Of a stretch of DNA of 64,000 bases, positions 52,936-61,541 are shown in pieces. Each line of letters begins with the position of its first letter. Position 1 is the stretch's first letter. The position numbers and the translations under genes were made by a program. The notes beneath the pieces were generated by a model. The model ran no database searches and was not told the DNA's origin. It worked only from the letters and a program-made list of their open reading frames with translations. The stretch comes from Bifidobacterium xylocopae (GTDB lineage Bacteria; Actinomycetota; Actinomycetes; Actinomycetales; Bifidobacteriaceae). The stretch covers positions 1-64,000 of the forward strand of contig NZ_PDCH01000005.1 in the NCBI RefSeq assembly GCF_003315615.1, in the 5' to 3' direction.

Positions 52936-54279
52936 ATGGAATCCGCTGTAGGTAGGAAAGCCCGTGAGCCCTTCGCACTTGAACATGCGAATGTGGCCAG
53001 TGGGGATGCCGATGGACAGGTTGTACGCGACATGACGGTTGTCGTGGGTGCGGAAGGGCGGATAGAAGGGATGGCGCCGTCCGGGCAGGTCTCCGTTCCA
53101 CGGGGCTATCACAGGATCGATGCCACTGGCAAAGTGGTAGCGCCAGGGCTCATCAATGCCCATACCCACCTGTTCGCCGATGGCAAACCGCTTGCCGTCG
53201 GCGCAGGCGGACCGCGCAAGCAGCAGGCTGTCATGGCCCTGATCCACGGACCGATCGGCAAGGCGTACCTGGCGGCCAGGGCGCAGGCCTCCGCCAAGGC
53301 ACTGCTCAACTCCGGCGTCACGACCATCCGAACCTTGGGTGACGCGGGCTATGAGGTGGTGGCCCTGCGCGACCGGATTGATTCAGACCAGACCCTGGGC
53401 CCCCGCATCCTGGCTTCCGGTCCCATGCTGTCAATTCCCGGCGGGCACGGAGACCCATACATCGCGTTGACGTCCAGCAGCCCTGAAGAGGCCCGGCTCA
53501 ACGCCCGGACCAATCTGGAGCACGGGGTCAACGCCCTGAAAGTTGCGGCGACCGGCGGTGTGACCGATGCCAGGGAGCTTGGCGTGGCCGGCAGTCCGCA
53601 GATGGATGAGGAATCCATGGCTGCCGTGTGCGAGGAGGCACACGAGGCCGGTGTCATCGTCGCGGCCCATGCCCAGAGTACCGAGGGGGTGCGTGCGGCT
53701 CTGCGGGCGGGTGTGGACACCATCGAGCACGGCAGCCGCATGGATGATGAGATCATCGACCTCTTCCGCCACAACCCCCGTTCCCTGAGGGGGTTTTCGG
53801 GGCTGAACCCAACCCTGTCGGCCGGACTGCCGCTGGTCAAGGTCAGCCAGGAGGAGCTCGGCGTCTCCGACATCGTGCGGGCGAACTCCGAGCAAGTGGT
53901 AAAGGGGATGCTGGAGGGCGCCAGCCAGGCGCGCGAGGCAGGCATCGCCGAGGGCGTCGGCACCGACACCGGCATGACCCTGGTAACCCAGTACAACACC
54001 TGGCGGGAGCTGGACCTGCTGGTCCGCTTCGCCGGTTATACGCCCGCCCAGGCCTTCCATGCAGCCACGCAGGTGAATGCGCGGAATCTGGGGGTGGACG
54101 ATGTGACCGGCTCGATCGCCCTTGGCAAGGACGCAGACCTGCTGGTTCTGGACGGGGACCCGGCCCAGGACCTTTCAGTGCTGGCCGCTCCCAAGCTGGT
54201 CATCGCGCGCGGTTGGCCGGTCTGGCGACCCAGGATCAAGCGCATCGGCAGCGTCGAGCGCTTGCTCTCTGAGTTCTGA
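52936..54279 (+). CDS. Metal-dependent amidohydrolase family protein
   Basis: 447 residues from ATG 52936, behind GGGAGGGGAG. The imidazolonepropionase/prolidase-like amidohydrolase fold is shown by the metal ligands INAHTHLFADG (HxH), the Lys in NALKVAATGGVTDA, VIVAAHAQS, DTIEHGSRM and the Asp in EGVGTDTGM. Ends with the usual LGKDADLLVLDGDP beta-sandwich return. Substrate unknown. Ends 43 bp before the G13 tract that separates it from the ABC cluster. Confidence 0.88.
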   Translation: MESAVGRKAREPFALEHANVASGDADGQVVRDMTVVVGAEGRIEGMAPSGQVSVPRGYHRIDATGKVVAPGLINAHTHLFADGKPLAVGAGGPRKQQAVMALIHGPIGKAYLAARAQASAKALLNSGVTTIRTLGDAGYEVVALRDRIDSDQTLGPRILASGPMLSIPGGHGDPYIALTSSSPEEARLNARTNLEHGVNALKVAATGGVTDARELGVAGSPQMDEESMAAVCEEAHEAGVIVAAHAQSTEGVRAALRAGVDTIEHGSRMDDEIIDLFRHNPRSLRGFSGLNPTLSAGLPLVKVSQEELGVSDIVRANSEQVVKGMLEGASQAREAGIAEGVGTDTGMTLVTQYNTWRELDLLVRFAGYTPAQAFHAATQVNARNLGVDDVTGSIALGKDADLLVLDGDPAQDLSVLAAPKLVIARGWPVWRPRIKRIGSVERLLSEF

Positions 54280-54321
54280 AGCTTTATCGCTTTCAGCCCC
54301 TCCATTTACCCGTGTACTGGC

Positions 54322-54334
54322 GGGGGGGGGGGGG
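54322..54334. repeat. Poly-G (13) tract before the ABC importer cluster
   Basis: Thirteen G after a C, about 43 bases upstream of the first LacI-type operator and 79 upstream of the -35 box of the ABC importer promoter. Confidence 0.9.
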
Positions 54335-54376
54335 CTTGCGTTGACTGTCTCGGCATTGACGTAAGTACATGGCATA

Positions 54377-54390
54377 TGAATGCGCAATCA
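54377..54390 (+). promoter_or_regulatory. LacI-type operator O1 (TGAATGCGCAATCA)
   Basis: A 14-bp near-palindrome centred on CG, one mismatch between arms, as in LacI-family operators. It differs from O2 by one base and lies 71 bp upstream of it. Confidence 0.55.
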
Positions 54391-54412
54391 TCTGAAGTTT
54401 GCAATAAATGAG

Positions 54413-54441
54413 TTGTGTTTGCGCGGAAGACTTGTTAATAT
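54413..54441 (+). promoter_or_regulatory. Promoter of the ABC importer cluster
   Basis: TTGTGT (54413-54418), exactly 17 bases, TAATAT (54436-54441). Predicted +1 at about 54448, the first base of operator O2. Confidence 0.65.
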
Positions 54442-54447
54442 GTGAAA

Positions 54448-54461
54448 TGAAAGCGCAATCA
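54448..54461 (+). promoter_or_regulatory. LacI-type operator O2 (TGAAAGCGCAATCA)
   Basis: Starts at the predicted +1. It overlaps a perfect 9-bp inverted repeat CGCAATCAC-N6-GTGATTGCG (54454-54477) in the leader. A repressor here would block initiation, and with O1 could form a loop. Confidence 0.55.
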
Positions 54462-54500
54462 CATAAGCGTGATTGCGGATTTTAAATGGAAGGCTCAATG

Positions 54501-55550
54501 ATGAGTAAAAGATCACAAGGGAAGCGCGCCCTGGCAGTAGCAATGGCTGCCACTGCACTGGTGGCGATGTCAGGATGCGGTAAGGTGGACAGCTCGAAGG
54601 GGAGTGGCACGGTCTCGATAGCGTGCTCCCAGCAGGAAGACTTCTGCCAAGCTGTGACCAAGGCTTTTGCGAAGGATACTGGTATCAAAACGACTTATGT
54701 GCGGCTCGGTGCCGGCGAGGTGCTTGCAAGGCTCGCGACGAATCCTGGAGAGTTCGACGTGTGGGCGGGTGGACAGGCCGAGAACCATCTGCTGGCCGAC
54801 GATAAGGGCATGATTGAGCATTATGCGCCTAAAGGAGCAGGTGATCTCGCGGCAGACTATAAAGACGACAAAGGCGCTTGGACCGGTTTCTATACAGATT
54901 CGATAGCATTCTGCTCAAATACCGCCGAATTGGGTAAGAAAGGTGTGAAGCCTCCCGTTTCGTGGGCGGATTTACTGGACAACAAGCTCAAGGGTGCAGT
55001 CGCGATGCCCCATCCGGCCACGGCCGGTGTCGGCTATATGGCCATGTTCACTCAGGCGGTGCTGCATAATGGGGACAAGGGAGCGGCCATCGATTACTTC
55101 AAACAACTCAATCCCAATGTTATGCAGTACTCCAAGTCAGCCGCAACGGGTACGGAACAGGCGGGAAGGGGCGAGGTCAGCGTCGCCATCGCATTGGATT
55201 CGGATTGTCAGAAGGCGATAAAGGCGGGCTATCCGGATTTGAAAACCACCTACCCAACGGAGGGCACTGGTTACGAGGTGGGTGCGATTTCCGTCCTGAA
55301 AGGTGCCCGTAGCATCAAGAACGCCAAGGCATTCGCCGATTGGATGATGACCACGCAGGCACAGAACCTGTATGCGGAAGTGCCTTCCTATGCGGCGCCG
55401 ACGAACCCTAAGGCGAAGATCGGTGACGGTGTGCCTCGGCAGGACAAGGTCAAGAAGGTTGATTGGAATGTGCGTCAGGCTGCAGATGCGCGTGATGCTT
55501 TCATCAAATCGTTTGAAAGCGACATCGCTTCCTCTTCCAGTGCGAAGTGA
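54501..55550 (+). CDS. ABC importer substrate-binding lipoprotein (AfuA/FbpA/AEP type)
   Basis: 349 residues from ATG 54501 (GGAAGG seven bases before). Signal peptide with lipobox ending MSGC, lipidated Cys26. The mature protein is a periplasmic-binding fold of the iron/spermidine/phosphonate cluster: VSIACSQQEDFCQAVTKAFA, FDVWAGGQAENHLLADDKG, GFYTDSIAFCSNTAELGKKG and SWADLLDNKLKGAVAMPHP. Relatives bind Fe3+, 2-aminoethylphosphonate or hexose-6-phosphate (AfuA). No Fe-binding Tyr pair can be assigned by eye. The linked LacI regulator and 2H phosphoesterase favour a phosphate-bearing carbohydrate-like ligand (inference). Confidence 0.88.
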   Translation: MSKRSQGKRALAVAMAATALVAMSGCGKVDSSKGSGTVSIACSQQEDFCQAVTKAFAKDTGIKTTYVRLGAGEVLARLATNPGEFDVWAGGQAENHLLADDKGMIEHYAPKGAGDLAADYKDDKGAWTGFYTDSIAFCSNTAELGKKGVKPPVSWADLLDNKLKGAVAMPHPATAGVGYMAMFTQAVLHNGDKGAAIDYFKQLNPNVMQYSKSAATGTEQAGRGEVSVAIALDSDCQKAIKAGYPDLKTTYPTEGTGYEVGAISVLKGARSIKNAKAFADWMMTTQAQNLYAEVPSYAAPTNPKAKIGDGVPRQDKVKKVDWNVRQAADARDAFIKSFESDIASSSSAK

Positions 55551-55617
55551 GGGTGACGGGCGTAAAAGCGCCATCGATGCTTGAAAGAACGGATTTGTGG
55601 AAAGGGGATGGGTATAT

Positions 55618-57375
55618 ATGGCAAATGCTGTGATTGCTGCCGTCGCCGCGCCGTCTGGTGCAGATGGGGCTCCGGTGAGGGGTAAGGACCCCTCCCGCCA
55701 TAGCGGGAGTAACCGATCCAAACCGCGTGAAAGCGCTTCTGTCTGGGTAATTCTGGCCGGAGTCGTCGTAGTGTTGACGTTGGTCTTGGGACTACCGGTC
55801 GTCAAATTATTGGTATCGGCTTTCAGCCCGGCCGGACGGACGGCGATGGCCGGTGCTTTCGCTAATCATGCGGAGACATTCTGGCACAGCATAGTTCTGG
55901 GTTTGCTGGTTGGCCTTATTGGGACGTTCATAGGGTTCGTTTGTGCTTATGTGGAAACATTCATCCAAATGCCTGGCAAGAAGGCCATGCATTGGTTGAC
56001 CCTGTTGCCCACCATTTCTCCTCCTTTTGCGGCGGCGACAGCAATCATCACCCTGTTCGGCAAGCGGGGGATGGTCACCAACGGCCTTTTTGGGCTGGAG
56101 TTCAATATATATGGGTTGCCTGGTCTGGTCACAGTGCTGACCATGACGTTTACGCCAGTTGCATACCTGAACATCAAGGGGATGTTTGAGAATCTGGATC
56201 CGGCGACGTTTGAGGCCGCCTCTAGCTTGGGGGCGTCCGAGTTCAAGACCCTTTTCAAGGTAACCGTCCCCATGGTGCTGCCAGCAATGCTCTCCTCTTT
56301 TTTGGTGCTCTTTGTCGAGGGTATCGCCGACCTGGCCAACCCTCTGGTCATTGGTGGTGACTATCGGGTGCTAGCCAGTCAGATCTATTTCGCTGTAGCT
56401 GGTTCGGGTGACATTTCTGGGGCCGCTGGAGTAGCGTTGGTGCTCCTAGTGCCGGCGTTAACGGTGTTCTTCATACAAAAGTACTGGGCCAACAAGAAAT
56501 CCGTGGTGACCGTTACGGGCAAACCGACTGGGTCCCTCAAGCCAGTCACGTCGAAGACGGTGACTGTGCCCATGCTGGTCATCGCCTGTCTATGGATTGC
56601 CTTGGTCCTGATGGTCTATCTCTCTCTCTTTGTAGGTGGTTTTGTCAAGATTCTGGGAGTGGACAACGGTTTTACTTGGGAGCATTTCATTTTTGTGCAC
56701 CGATTGGGATCAGACGCAATTGGAACAACTCTTTTGCTGACGCTGCTAGCCGCACCCATAGCGGCCTTGTTGGCACTGGCAATCGCATGGCTGGTGGTCC
56801 GTCATTTTCCCCGCTTCGGCCGGATTTTGGATTTGTGGGGCATGCTGGGTATCGCCATCCCCGGTACGGTGCTGGGTCTGGGGTTCGCCCTGGCGTACTC
56901 GGAGAGCACAGTTCTCTTTGATTATGAGGTACTGCCGCCATTGGCAGGAGGTTTGGCGGTCGGAGGTGGCGCCATCGCCATCGTCATGGTGTTCATCGCG
57001 CGTGGAGATCCTACTGGTCAGCAGGCGTTCATATCCGCCTTGCAACAAATCAATCCCCAAGTCGAGGAGGCGTCCACCTCCTTGGGTGCCAGTCCCCTCC
57101 AAACAGTGAGGAAGGTGACGCTCCCCCTGATGAGCTCGGCTCTGGTGACTTCAATCACCTATGCAATCACGAAATCCATGACGACAATCACAGCAATCAT
57201 CTTCATTACCACCCCGCAGACCAAGGTCATGACTTCGCAAATCCTGGATGAGGTGGATGCCGGCCGCTTCGGCAACGCATTCGCGTATTCCAGCCTGCTT
57301 ATCATCCTGGTCCTGGTCGTCCTGGGACTGGCTAACATTCTTCTTCGTCAACTCAACCATTCCAAGAGGTCCTAA
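55618..57375 (+). CDS. ABC importer permease, fused two-domain (FbpB-like)
   Basis: 585 residues with about 12 membrane helices and two EAA-type loops: DPATFEAASSLGASEFKTLF in the first half and NPQVEEASTSLGASPLQTVR in the second, so one chain supplies both permease halves. The start is ATG 55618 with GGAAAGGGG upstream. Same fused layout as FbpB/AfuB. Three bases separate it from the ATPase gene. A TGAAAGCGCTTC sequence inside its 5' coding region (55728-) resembles the operators upstream and might be an extra site. The gene is clearly more AT-rich than genes outside the cluster. Confidence 0.9.
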   Translation: MANAVIAAVAAPSGADGAPVRGKDPSRHSGSNRSKPRESASVWVILAGVVVVLTLVLGLPVVKLLVSAFSPAGRTAMAGAFANHAETFWHSIVLGLLVGLIGTFIGFVCAYVETFIQMPGKKAMHWLTLLPTISPPFAAATAIITLFGKRGMVTNGLFGLEFNIYGLPGLVTVLTMTFTPVAYLNIKGMFENLDPATFEAASSLGASEFKTLFKVTVPMVLPAMLSSFLVLFVEGIADLANPLVIGGDYRVLASQIYFAVAGSGDISGAAGVALVLLVPALTVFFIQKYWANKKSVVTVTGKPTGSLKPVTSKTVTVPMLVIACLWIALVLMVYLSLFVGGFVKILGVDNGFTWEHFIFVHRLGSDAIGTTLLLTLLAAPIAALLALAIAWLVVRHFPRFGRILDLWGMLGIAIPGTVLGLGFALAYSESTVLFDYEVLPPLAGGLAVGGGAIAIVMVFIARGDPTGQQAFISALQQINPQVEEASTSLGASPLQTVRKVTLPLMSSALVTSITYAITKSMTTITAIIFITTPQTKVMTSQILDEVDAGRFGNAFAYSSLLIILVLVVLGLANILLRQLNHSKRS

Positions 57376-57377
57376 CT

Positions 57378-58583
57378 ATGACACAGATGCATATGTCGGA
57401 TAACAGTGGCAAGCCCGCCTCACCCGCTCCTTTGGCTTCCGTCCAGGCAGGTGCTTTGGAGCTGAAAGGAATCACCAAAGTCTATCGTTCAAAAAAGGGT
57501 GATTTCCGTGCAGTGGATGATACCAATCTGGTCATCGAGCCAGGAACATTCGTCACGCTGCTCGGTCCGTCCGGTTGCGGCAAGACCACGACGCTGAGGA
57601 TGATTGCGGGCTTTGAGCAGCCTACTGAGGGTGATGTCCTTCTTGATGGTCAAAGCATTCTGGACGTGACCGCCGATAAGCGACCCATGTCGATGGTTTT
57701 CCAATCCTATGCGCTCTTCCCGCATCTCAGCGTACGCGGCAATGTAGAGTTCGGTCTGAAAATAAAGAAGATGAATAAGGAGGAGCGCGCCAAGAAAGTG
57801 GATCAGGCGTTGTCGATGATGGGCATCGAACAGTACGCGGACCGCTATCCACACCAGCTCTCGGGTGGACAACAGCAGCGGGTCGCCCTGGCTCGTGCCC
57901 TGGTCATGGAGCCTAAAATCATCCTATTCGACGAACCGTTGTCCAACCTCGATGCCCGTCTTAGGGTCAAGATGCGCGGTGAAATTCGTGAGCTCCAACG
58001 CAATTTGGGCCTTACGGCTATCTTCGTTACTCACGACCAATCCGAAGCGCTGACCATGTCGGATGTGGTTGTAGTCATGTCTGCAGGGAAGGTTGAGCAG
58101 GTTGGAAGCCCGTGGGGCATCTATCATCGTCCAATCAACCGTTTTGTGGCTTCTTTCCTGGGGACGGGCGGCTTCATTGCCGGCAGGGTCGGTAAGGTGC
58201 TGGAGGAGGTTTCGGCCGACCCCGATCATATTGAGGATGGTTTGCCGCCTGCATGTCTCTACCGTGTGGAAACTCCCTTGGGAGAGCTTGATGTCCATGG
58301 TGTGCCAGGCATTGCTGTTGGCGGCGATGCGGATGTGGTCATTCGGGCGGAGAACCTGATGGTCGGTAATCCGGTACCTGGACATAGCGTGGAAGGCAAG
58401 GTCGTTTCCTCGGCTTTCGATGGCGAGGTTGTTCATTATCAGGTAGAGACAGCGGCGGGTATCCTTACCGGTTCGGGGCCGGGGTCCCGGGTCCCCGTTC
58501 GGTCTGGGACGACTGTTGCGTGTGCCTTGGAGACACCTGCTCTCTGGGCTGTGCCCGGTAAGAGAAACGGGGTTGCCAGATGA
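57378..58583 (+). CDS. ABC importer ATPase with TOBE domain
   Basis: 401 residues. Walker [17 protein letters not shown] (GPSGCGKT at 63-70), Q-loop [14 protein letters not shown], signature [15 protein letters not shown], Walker [14 protein letters not shown] and His switch [10 protein letters not shown]. After ~residue 280 a TOBE-type regulatory domain ([11 protein letters not shown] ... [16 protein letters not shown]) as in FbpC/PotA/AfuC. The N-terminal ~25 residues are extra. Overlaps the 2H phosphoesterase gene by ATGA, so the enzyme is made with the importer. Confidence 0.93.
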   Translation: MTQMHMSDNSGKPASPAPLASVQAGALELKGITKVYRSKKGDFRAVDDTNLVIEPGTFVTLLGPSGCGKTTTLRMIAGFEQPTEGDVLLDGQSILDVTADKRPMSMVFQSYALFPHLSVRGNVEFGLKIKKMNKEERAKKVDQALSMMGIEQYADRYPHQLSGGQQQRVALARALVMEPKIILFDEPLSNLDARLRVKMRGEIRELQRNLGLTAIFVTHDQSEALTMSDVVVVMSAGKVEQVGSPWGIYHRPINRFVASFLGTGGFIAGRVGKVLEEVSADPDHIEDGLPPACLYRVETPLGELDVHGVPGIAVGGDADVVIRAENLMVGNPVPGHSVEGKVVSSAFDGEVVHYQVETAAGILTGSGPGSRVPVRSGTTVACALETPALWAVPGKRNGVAR

Positions 58584-59209
58584 GGCGTTTCTTCGACCGC
58601 CCTGACACCCGCTGGCCCCGACGGGAAGGAGCCTTGCATCTATATGCCTTACCCGATTCTGGCGAATCTGTCATCGAAGCGACAGAAAGGGAGGGCAGCG
58701 CTTTCGGAAATTGGGAAGGAATCGCCTTGCAGCCACCCCAATATCTGCACGTGACCCTCCAACGCCTGAATCTATACCGGGATCAGTTGAGCGAAGATCA
58801 GTGGCTTTCCTTTCTGGGAGCATTGGATGCCGCAGCCCAGTCGGTTTCTGAGTTTAAGCTGGGGTTCTCTCTCCCTCGGGTTCATGGTGAAGCCGTCGAA
58901 GCTTTCGGCACCCCAAGAAGGGGATGGGACAATTTGGTTGATGCGATCCGGACGGCTTTAGGACGGGCTGGTTTCCAGACGGCTCTGACTGACCCGCCTT
59001 TCGGCCCTCATTATACCTTTGCCTACTGTACGGCGGACACTGGGCAAGAGAATGATACACATATTCAGAAAGTGCTTGACCAGGTGTGCCAACCGCAGTC
59101 CATGGTAGTGGATTCCATGCATTTGGTAGCAGTCAACCAGTATCCTGATGAGGGAGTCTTTCGCTTTGACCGCTTGCACAGCTGGCCTCTGAAGCCCAAA
59201 GTCTCCTGA
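58580..59209 (+). CDS. 2H phosphoesterase (2'-5' RNA ligase / cyclic phosphodiesterase family)
   Basis: 209 residues. The two catalytic HxT motifs of the 2H superfamily are present: HVTL (His57, Thr59) and GPHYTFAY (His144, Thr146). Superfamily enzymes open 2',3'-cyclic or related cyclic phosphates or ligate/cleave 2'-5' bonds. No membrane segment or signal peptide. Translationally coupled to the ABC ATPase gene, an arrangement I do not know from characterised operons. It suggests that the imported compound, or its product, carries a cyclic phosphodiester that the enzyme opens inside the cell (inference). Confidence 0.82.
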   Translation: MRRFFDRPDTRWPRREGALHLYALPDSGESVIEATEREGSAFGNWEGIALQPPQYLHVTLQRLNLYRDQLSEDQWLSFLGALDAAAQSVSEFKLGFSLPRVHGEAVEAFGTPRRGWDNLVDAIRTALGRAGFQTALTDPPFGPHYTFAYCTADTGQENDTHIQKVLDQVCQPQSMVVDSMHLVAVNQYPDEGVFRFDRLHSWPLKPKVS

Positions 59210-59244
59210 GCGTGTGGCGAAGGGGGGCGGGTATTGAGCGAATG

Positions 59245-59256
59245 CCCCCCCCCCCC
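59245..59256. repeat. Poly-C (12) tract in the leader of the LacI regulator gene
   Basis: Twelve C, 22 bases before the GTG start. A G6 at 59222-59227 could pair with part of it as a hairpin whose stability would vary with tract length. Confidence 0.9.
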
Positions 59257-59278
59257 TGGAGAGCGATAGGAAAGCGAC

Positions 59279-60292
59279 GTGGAACGCAGGCATCGGGTAA
59301 GCATGACCGACATAGCCCGAGAGGCGAAGGTCTCTCCGGCCACCGTTTCGCGTGCCTTGAACGGCCATCCAACTGTGAGCGACAAGGTTCGCCGATCCGT
59401 ACTGGATGCCGCTGAGCGCTTGGGCTACGTCCGTAACTTGGGTGCGGTTTCCCTGGCCTCGTCCCAGTCGAATACTGTAGGTCTGCTGATTCGAGATGCA
59501 GGCAATCAATTCTATGGTGGGTTGGCTTCGCGTATCCAGGCCGAAACCGATCGCTATGGTTTTGATTTGTTGATCACGGCTGGTGGGGACACTCTGGAAA
59601 GCCAAGAGCGTGCCGTACGTAATCTTTTGGGGCACGGTGTGGGAGGCATTGTCATCGCCTCGGGCAGGGTGGCTGCCGAAGCCGCCGAATACTCGGCTCG
59701 ATTTGTGCCCAGCCTGGTCTTGGGTACTGGTTTGGAACTGCCTTCTTTGAGTTCCGTCAGGATTGATCCACACATGGAGGCTGGGCTGGCCCGCCGGGTC
59801 GTTGACCATGGGCACAGGAGTATAGCGGTAACCGCTTCGGAAGACCCGCTGGCGTCCACGCTCCACGCCAGGACGGCGAATTTCCTCACTGAATTGGTTG
59901 TGGCCAAAACCGATACCTACATCGTATCGTTCTCTGAGCAGGGCGGTGTTGATGAGCTGGGTCGGCAGGTTGATCGAGCGCTTGCTGACGGTGTCACTGC
60001 CATCATGGCGGGGAGCGATGAAATGGCTTTGCAGATATTGGAATATCTCAACATTTCCGGCCTGCGCTGTCCACAAGATGTATCGGTTACAGGTTTTGAC
60101 GGTATAGGAGCCTATCGTTCGTCCCTTCTGGGGTTAACCACCATTGAACAGCCGGTCGATGAGCTAGCCCATGCTGCTATTAAACTAATGAGCCGACATA
60201 TGAATGAAGAGCATGCACAAACCGCACAAATATTGGTTCCGGGACGGTTCGTCAAAGGCCGGACCTTGGGGATGGCGCAGACCAGCGATTGA
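59279..60292 (+). CDS. LacI-family transcriptional regulator
   Basis: 337 residues from GTG 59279 with AGGAAAG before it. Helix-turn-helix and hinge SMTDIAREAKVSPATVSRAL followed by NGHPTVSDKVRRSVLDAAER; the periplasmic-binding-like effector domain starts with NTVGLLIRDAGNQFYGGLAS and ends with TTIEQPVDELAHAAIKLMS. It closes the ABC-2H cluster and most likely binds the paired LacI-type operators at the head of that cluster. No copy of that operator was seen before its own gene. The poly-C tract in its leader could switch its level. Confidence 0.93.
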   Translation: MERRHRVSMTDIAREAKVSPATVSRALNGHPTVSDKVRRSVLDAAERLGYVRNLGAVSLASSQSNTVGLLIRDAGNQFYGGLASRIQAETDRYGFDLLITAGGDTLESQERAVRNLLGHGVGGIVIASGRVAAEAAEYSARFVPSLVLGTGLELPSLSSVRIDPHMEAGLARRVVDHGHRSIAVTASEDPLASTLHARTANFLTELVVAKTDTYIVSFSEQGGVDELGRQVDRALADGVTAIMAGSDEMALQILEYLNISGLRCPQDVSVTGFDGIGAYRSSLLGLTTIEQPVDELAHAAIKLMSRHMNEEHAQTAQILVPGRFVKGRTLGMAQTSD

Positions 60293-60405
60293 AGCACCAT
60301 CGGATGCACATCTGACGATGTTTTGAATGCAGCTTGGGGGTGCATGGTACTGAAATGCATAATTCTCGCTCAGCTGTGGGGGTCAATCAGCGAAGGGTGG
60401 CGTGT

Positions 60406-61512
60406 GTGAATCAGCCAGTGGGGCAGAACCATGTAATCGGACGCATCGCGCCATCGCCAACGGGGCGGATGCATATCGGCAACGCGTACGCGGCCCTGGC
60501 CGCTTGGCTGGGAGCGCGCGCCGCCGGCGGGCTGGTGCGCCTGCGGATCGAGGATATCGATGGGCCACGTGTGGTCCCCGATGCCGACCGGTGGATTCAG
60601 GACGATCTGGCTTGGTTGGGGTTGGACTGGGACGGGCCGGTTGTCTACCAATCGCAGAGGGTTGATCTTTACCGGGAGGCGCTTCGACGGCTGGAAGCAC
60701 AGAGCCTCCGTTTGGAAGAGGCCAGGCCGGTCGTGGGGGTGGATACTGCCCTACGGACCCTGATTTATCCATGCTTCTGCTCTCGGGCCGATATTCGCGC
60801 GGCTTCAGCGCCCAACGAGGGTGATGGGTTCATTGTGTATCCCGGAACCTGCCGGAGGCTGCCGCCGTCCGTTGCCCGGGAGCGGGTGGAGGCCGGGCGG
60901 CGGCATGCCTTTCGGATCGCGGTGCCGGACGAGGGCCGGTTCGGCTCGATCTGCGAATTCCGGGACAAAGTCTATGGTTTGCAATCCTATGATTTGCCCC
61001 GGCAGGTGGGTGACGTGGTGCTCCTGCGCTCGGACGGGCTGGTCTCCTACCAGCTGGCGGTAAGCGTGGATGACCTGGAAATGGGTATAAGTCAGGTGGT
61101 GCGTGGGCGGGATCTGTTGCGTTCCACAGCTATACAGCTCTGGGTTCGGCGGCGGCTCCTGTTTCGGCAGAGGGAAGGCGGCCCTGCGAATTCCATGCGA
61201 ACTGTAAGTATTGAGGACACGAAAGTGCCCCAGGTGGAATGGGCGCACCTGCCGCTGGTGGACGGGGCCGACGGGCGGCGGATGTCCAAGCGTTTTGGCT
61301 CCCTCGACCTGGGCTCCCTGCGCGAGGCCGGGGTGGCACCCGAGCAGGTGGTGGGCCTGTGCGCCTGGCTGCTGGGGCTGACCGAACGGCCTGAGCCGGC
61401 CAGTCCGAGCTCCCTGCTGCCGCGCTTCTCCTGGGAGCAGGTGCGGGCAAACCTGGAGGACCGCCTGCTGACGCACGAGGCTTTGGCGGCCGCCGGGATT
61501 AGAGTGCAATAA
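60406..61512 (+). CDS. gluQ: Glutamyl-Q tRNA(Asp) synthetase-like protein
   Basis: 368 residues from GTG 60406, with GAAGGG before it; in-frame starts at 60334 and 60355 are possible. It matches the catalytic part of GluRS without the anticodon-binding domain: IGRIAPSPTGRMHIGNAYAA (HIGH-like), LRIEDIDGPRVVPDADRWIQ, the zinc ligands in PCFCSRADIR...YPGTCR, and GADGRRMSKRFGS (KMSKS-like). Such enzymes glutamylate queuosine 34 of tRNA-Asp. About 80 residues longer than short GluQ, partly from an insertion near residues 100-120. Confidence 0.88.
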   Translation: MNQPVGQNHVIGRIAPSPTGRMHIGNAYAALAAWLGARAAGGLVRLRIEDIDGPRVVPDADRWIQDDLAWLGLDWDGPVVYQSQRVDLYREALRRLEAQSLRLEEARPVVGVDTALRTLIYPCFCSRADIRAASAPNEGDGFIVYPGTCRRLPPSVARERVEAGRRHAFRIAVPDEGRFGSICEFRDKVYGLQSYDLPRQVGDVVLLRSDGLVSYQLAVSVDDLEMGISQVVRGRDLLRSTAIQLWVRRRLLFRQREGGPANSMRTVSIEDTKVPQVEWAHLPLVDGADGRRMSKRFGSLDLGSLREAGVAPEQVVGLCAWLLGLTERPEPASPSSLLPRFSWEQVRANLEDRLLTHEALAAAGIRVQ

Positions 61513-61541
61513 GCGATAGGGCGGAAGCGAGGGCGGCGAGT

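Noticed and set aside
54501-58583. Calling the ABC system a ferric iron transporter
   Set aside because: The family also contains sugar-phosphate and phosphonate importers; no Fur box or iron genes nearby, and LacI and 2H partners point elsewhere.
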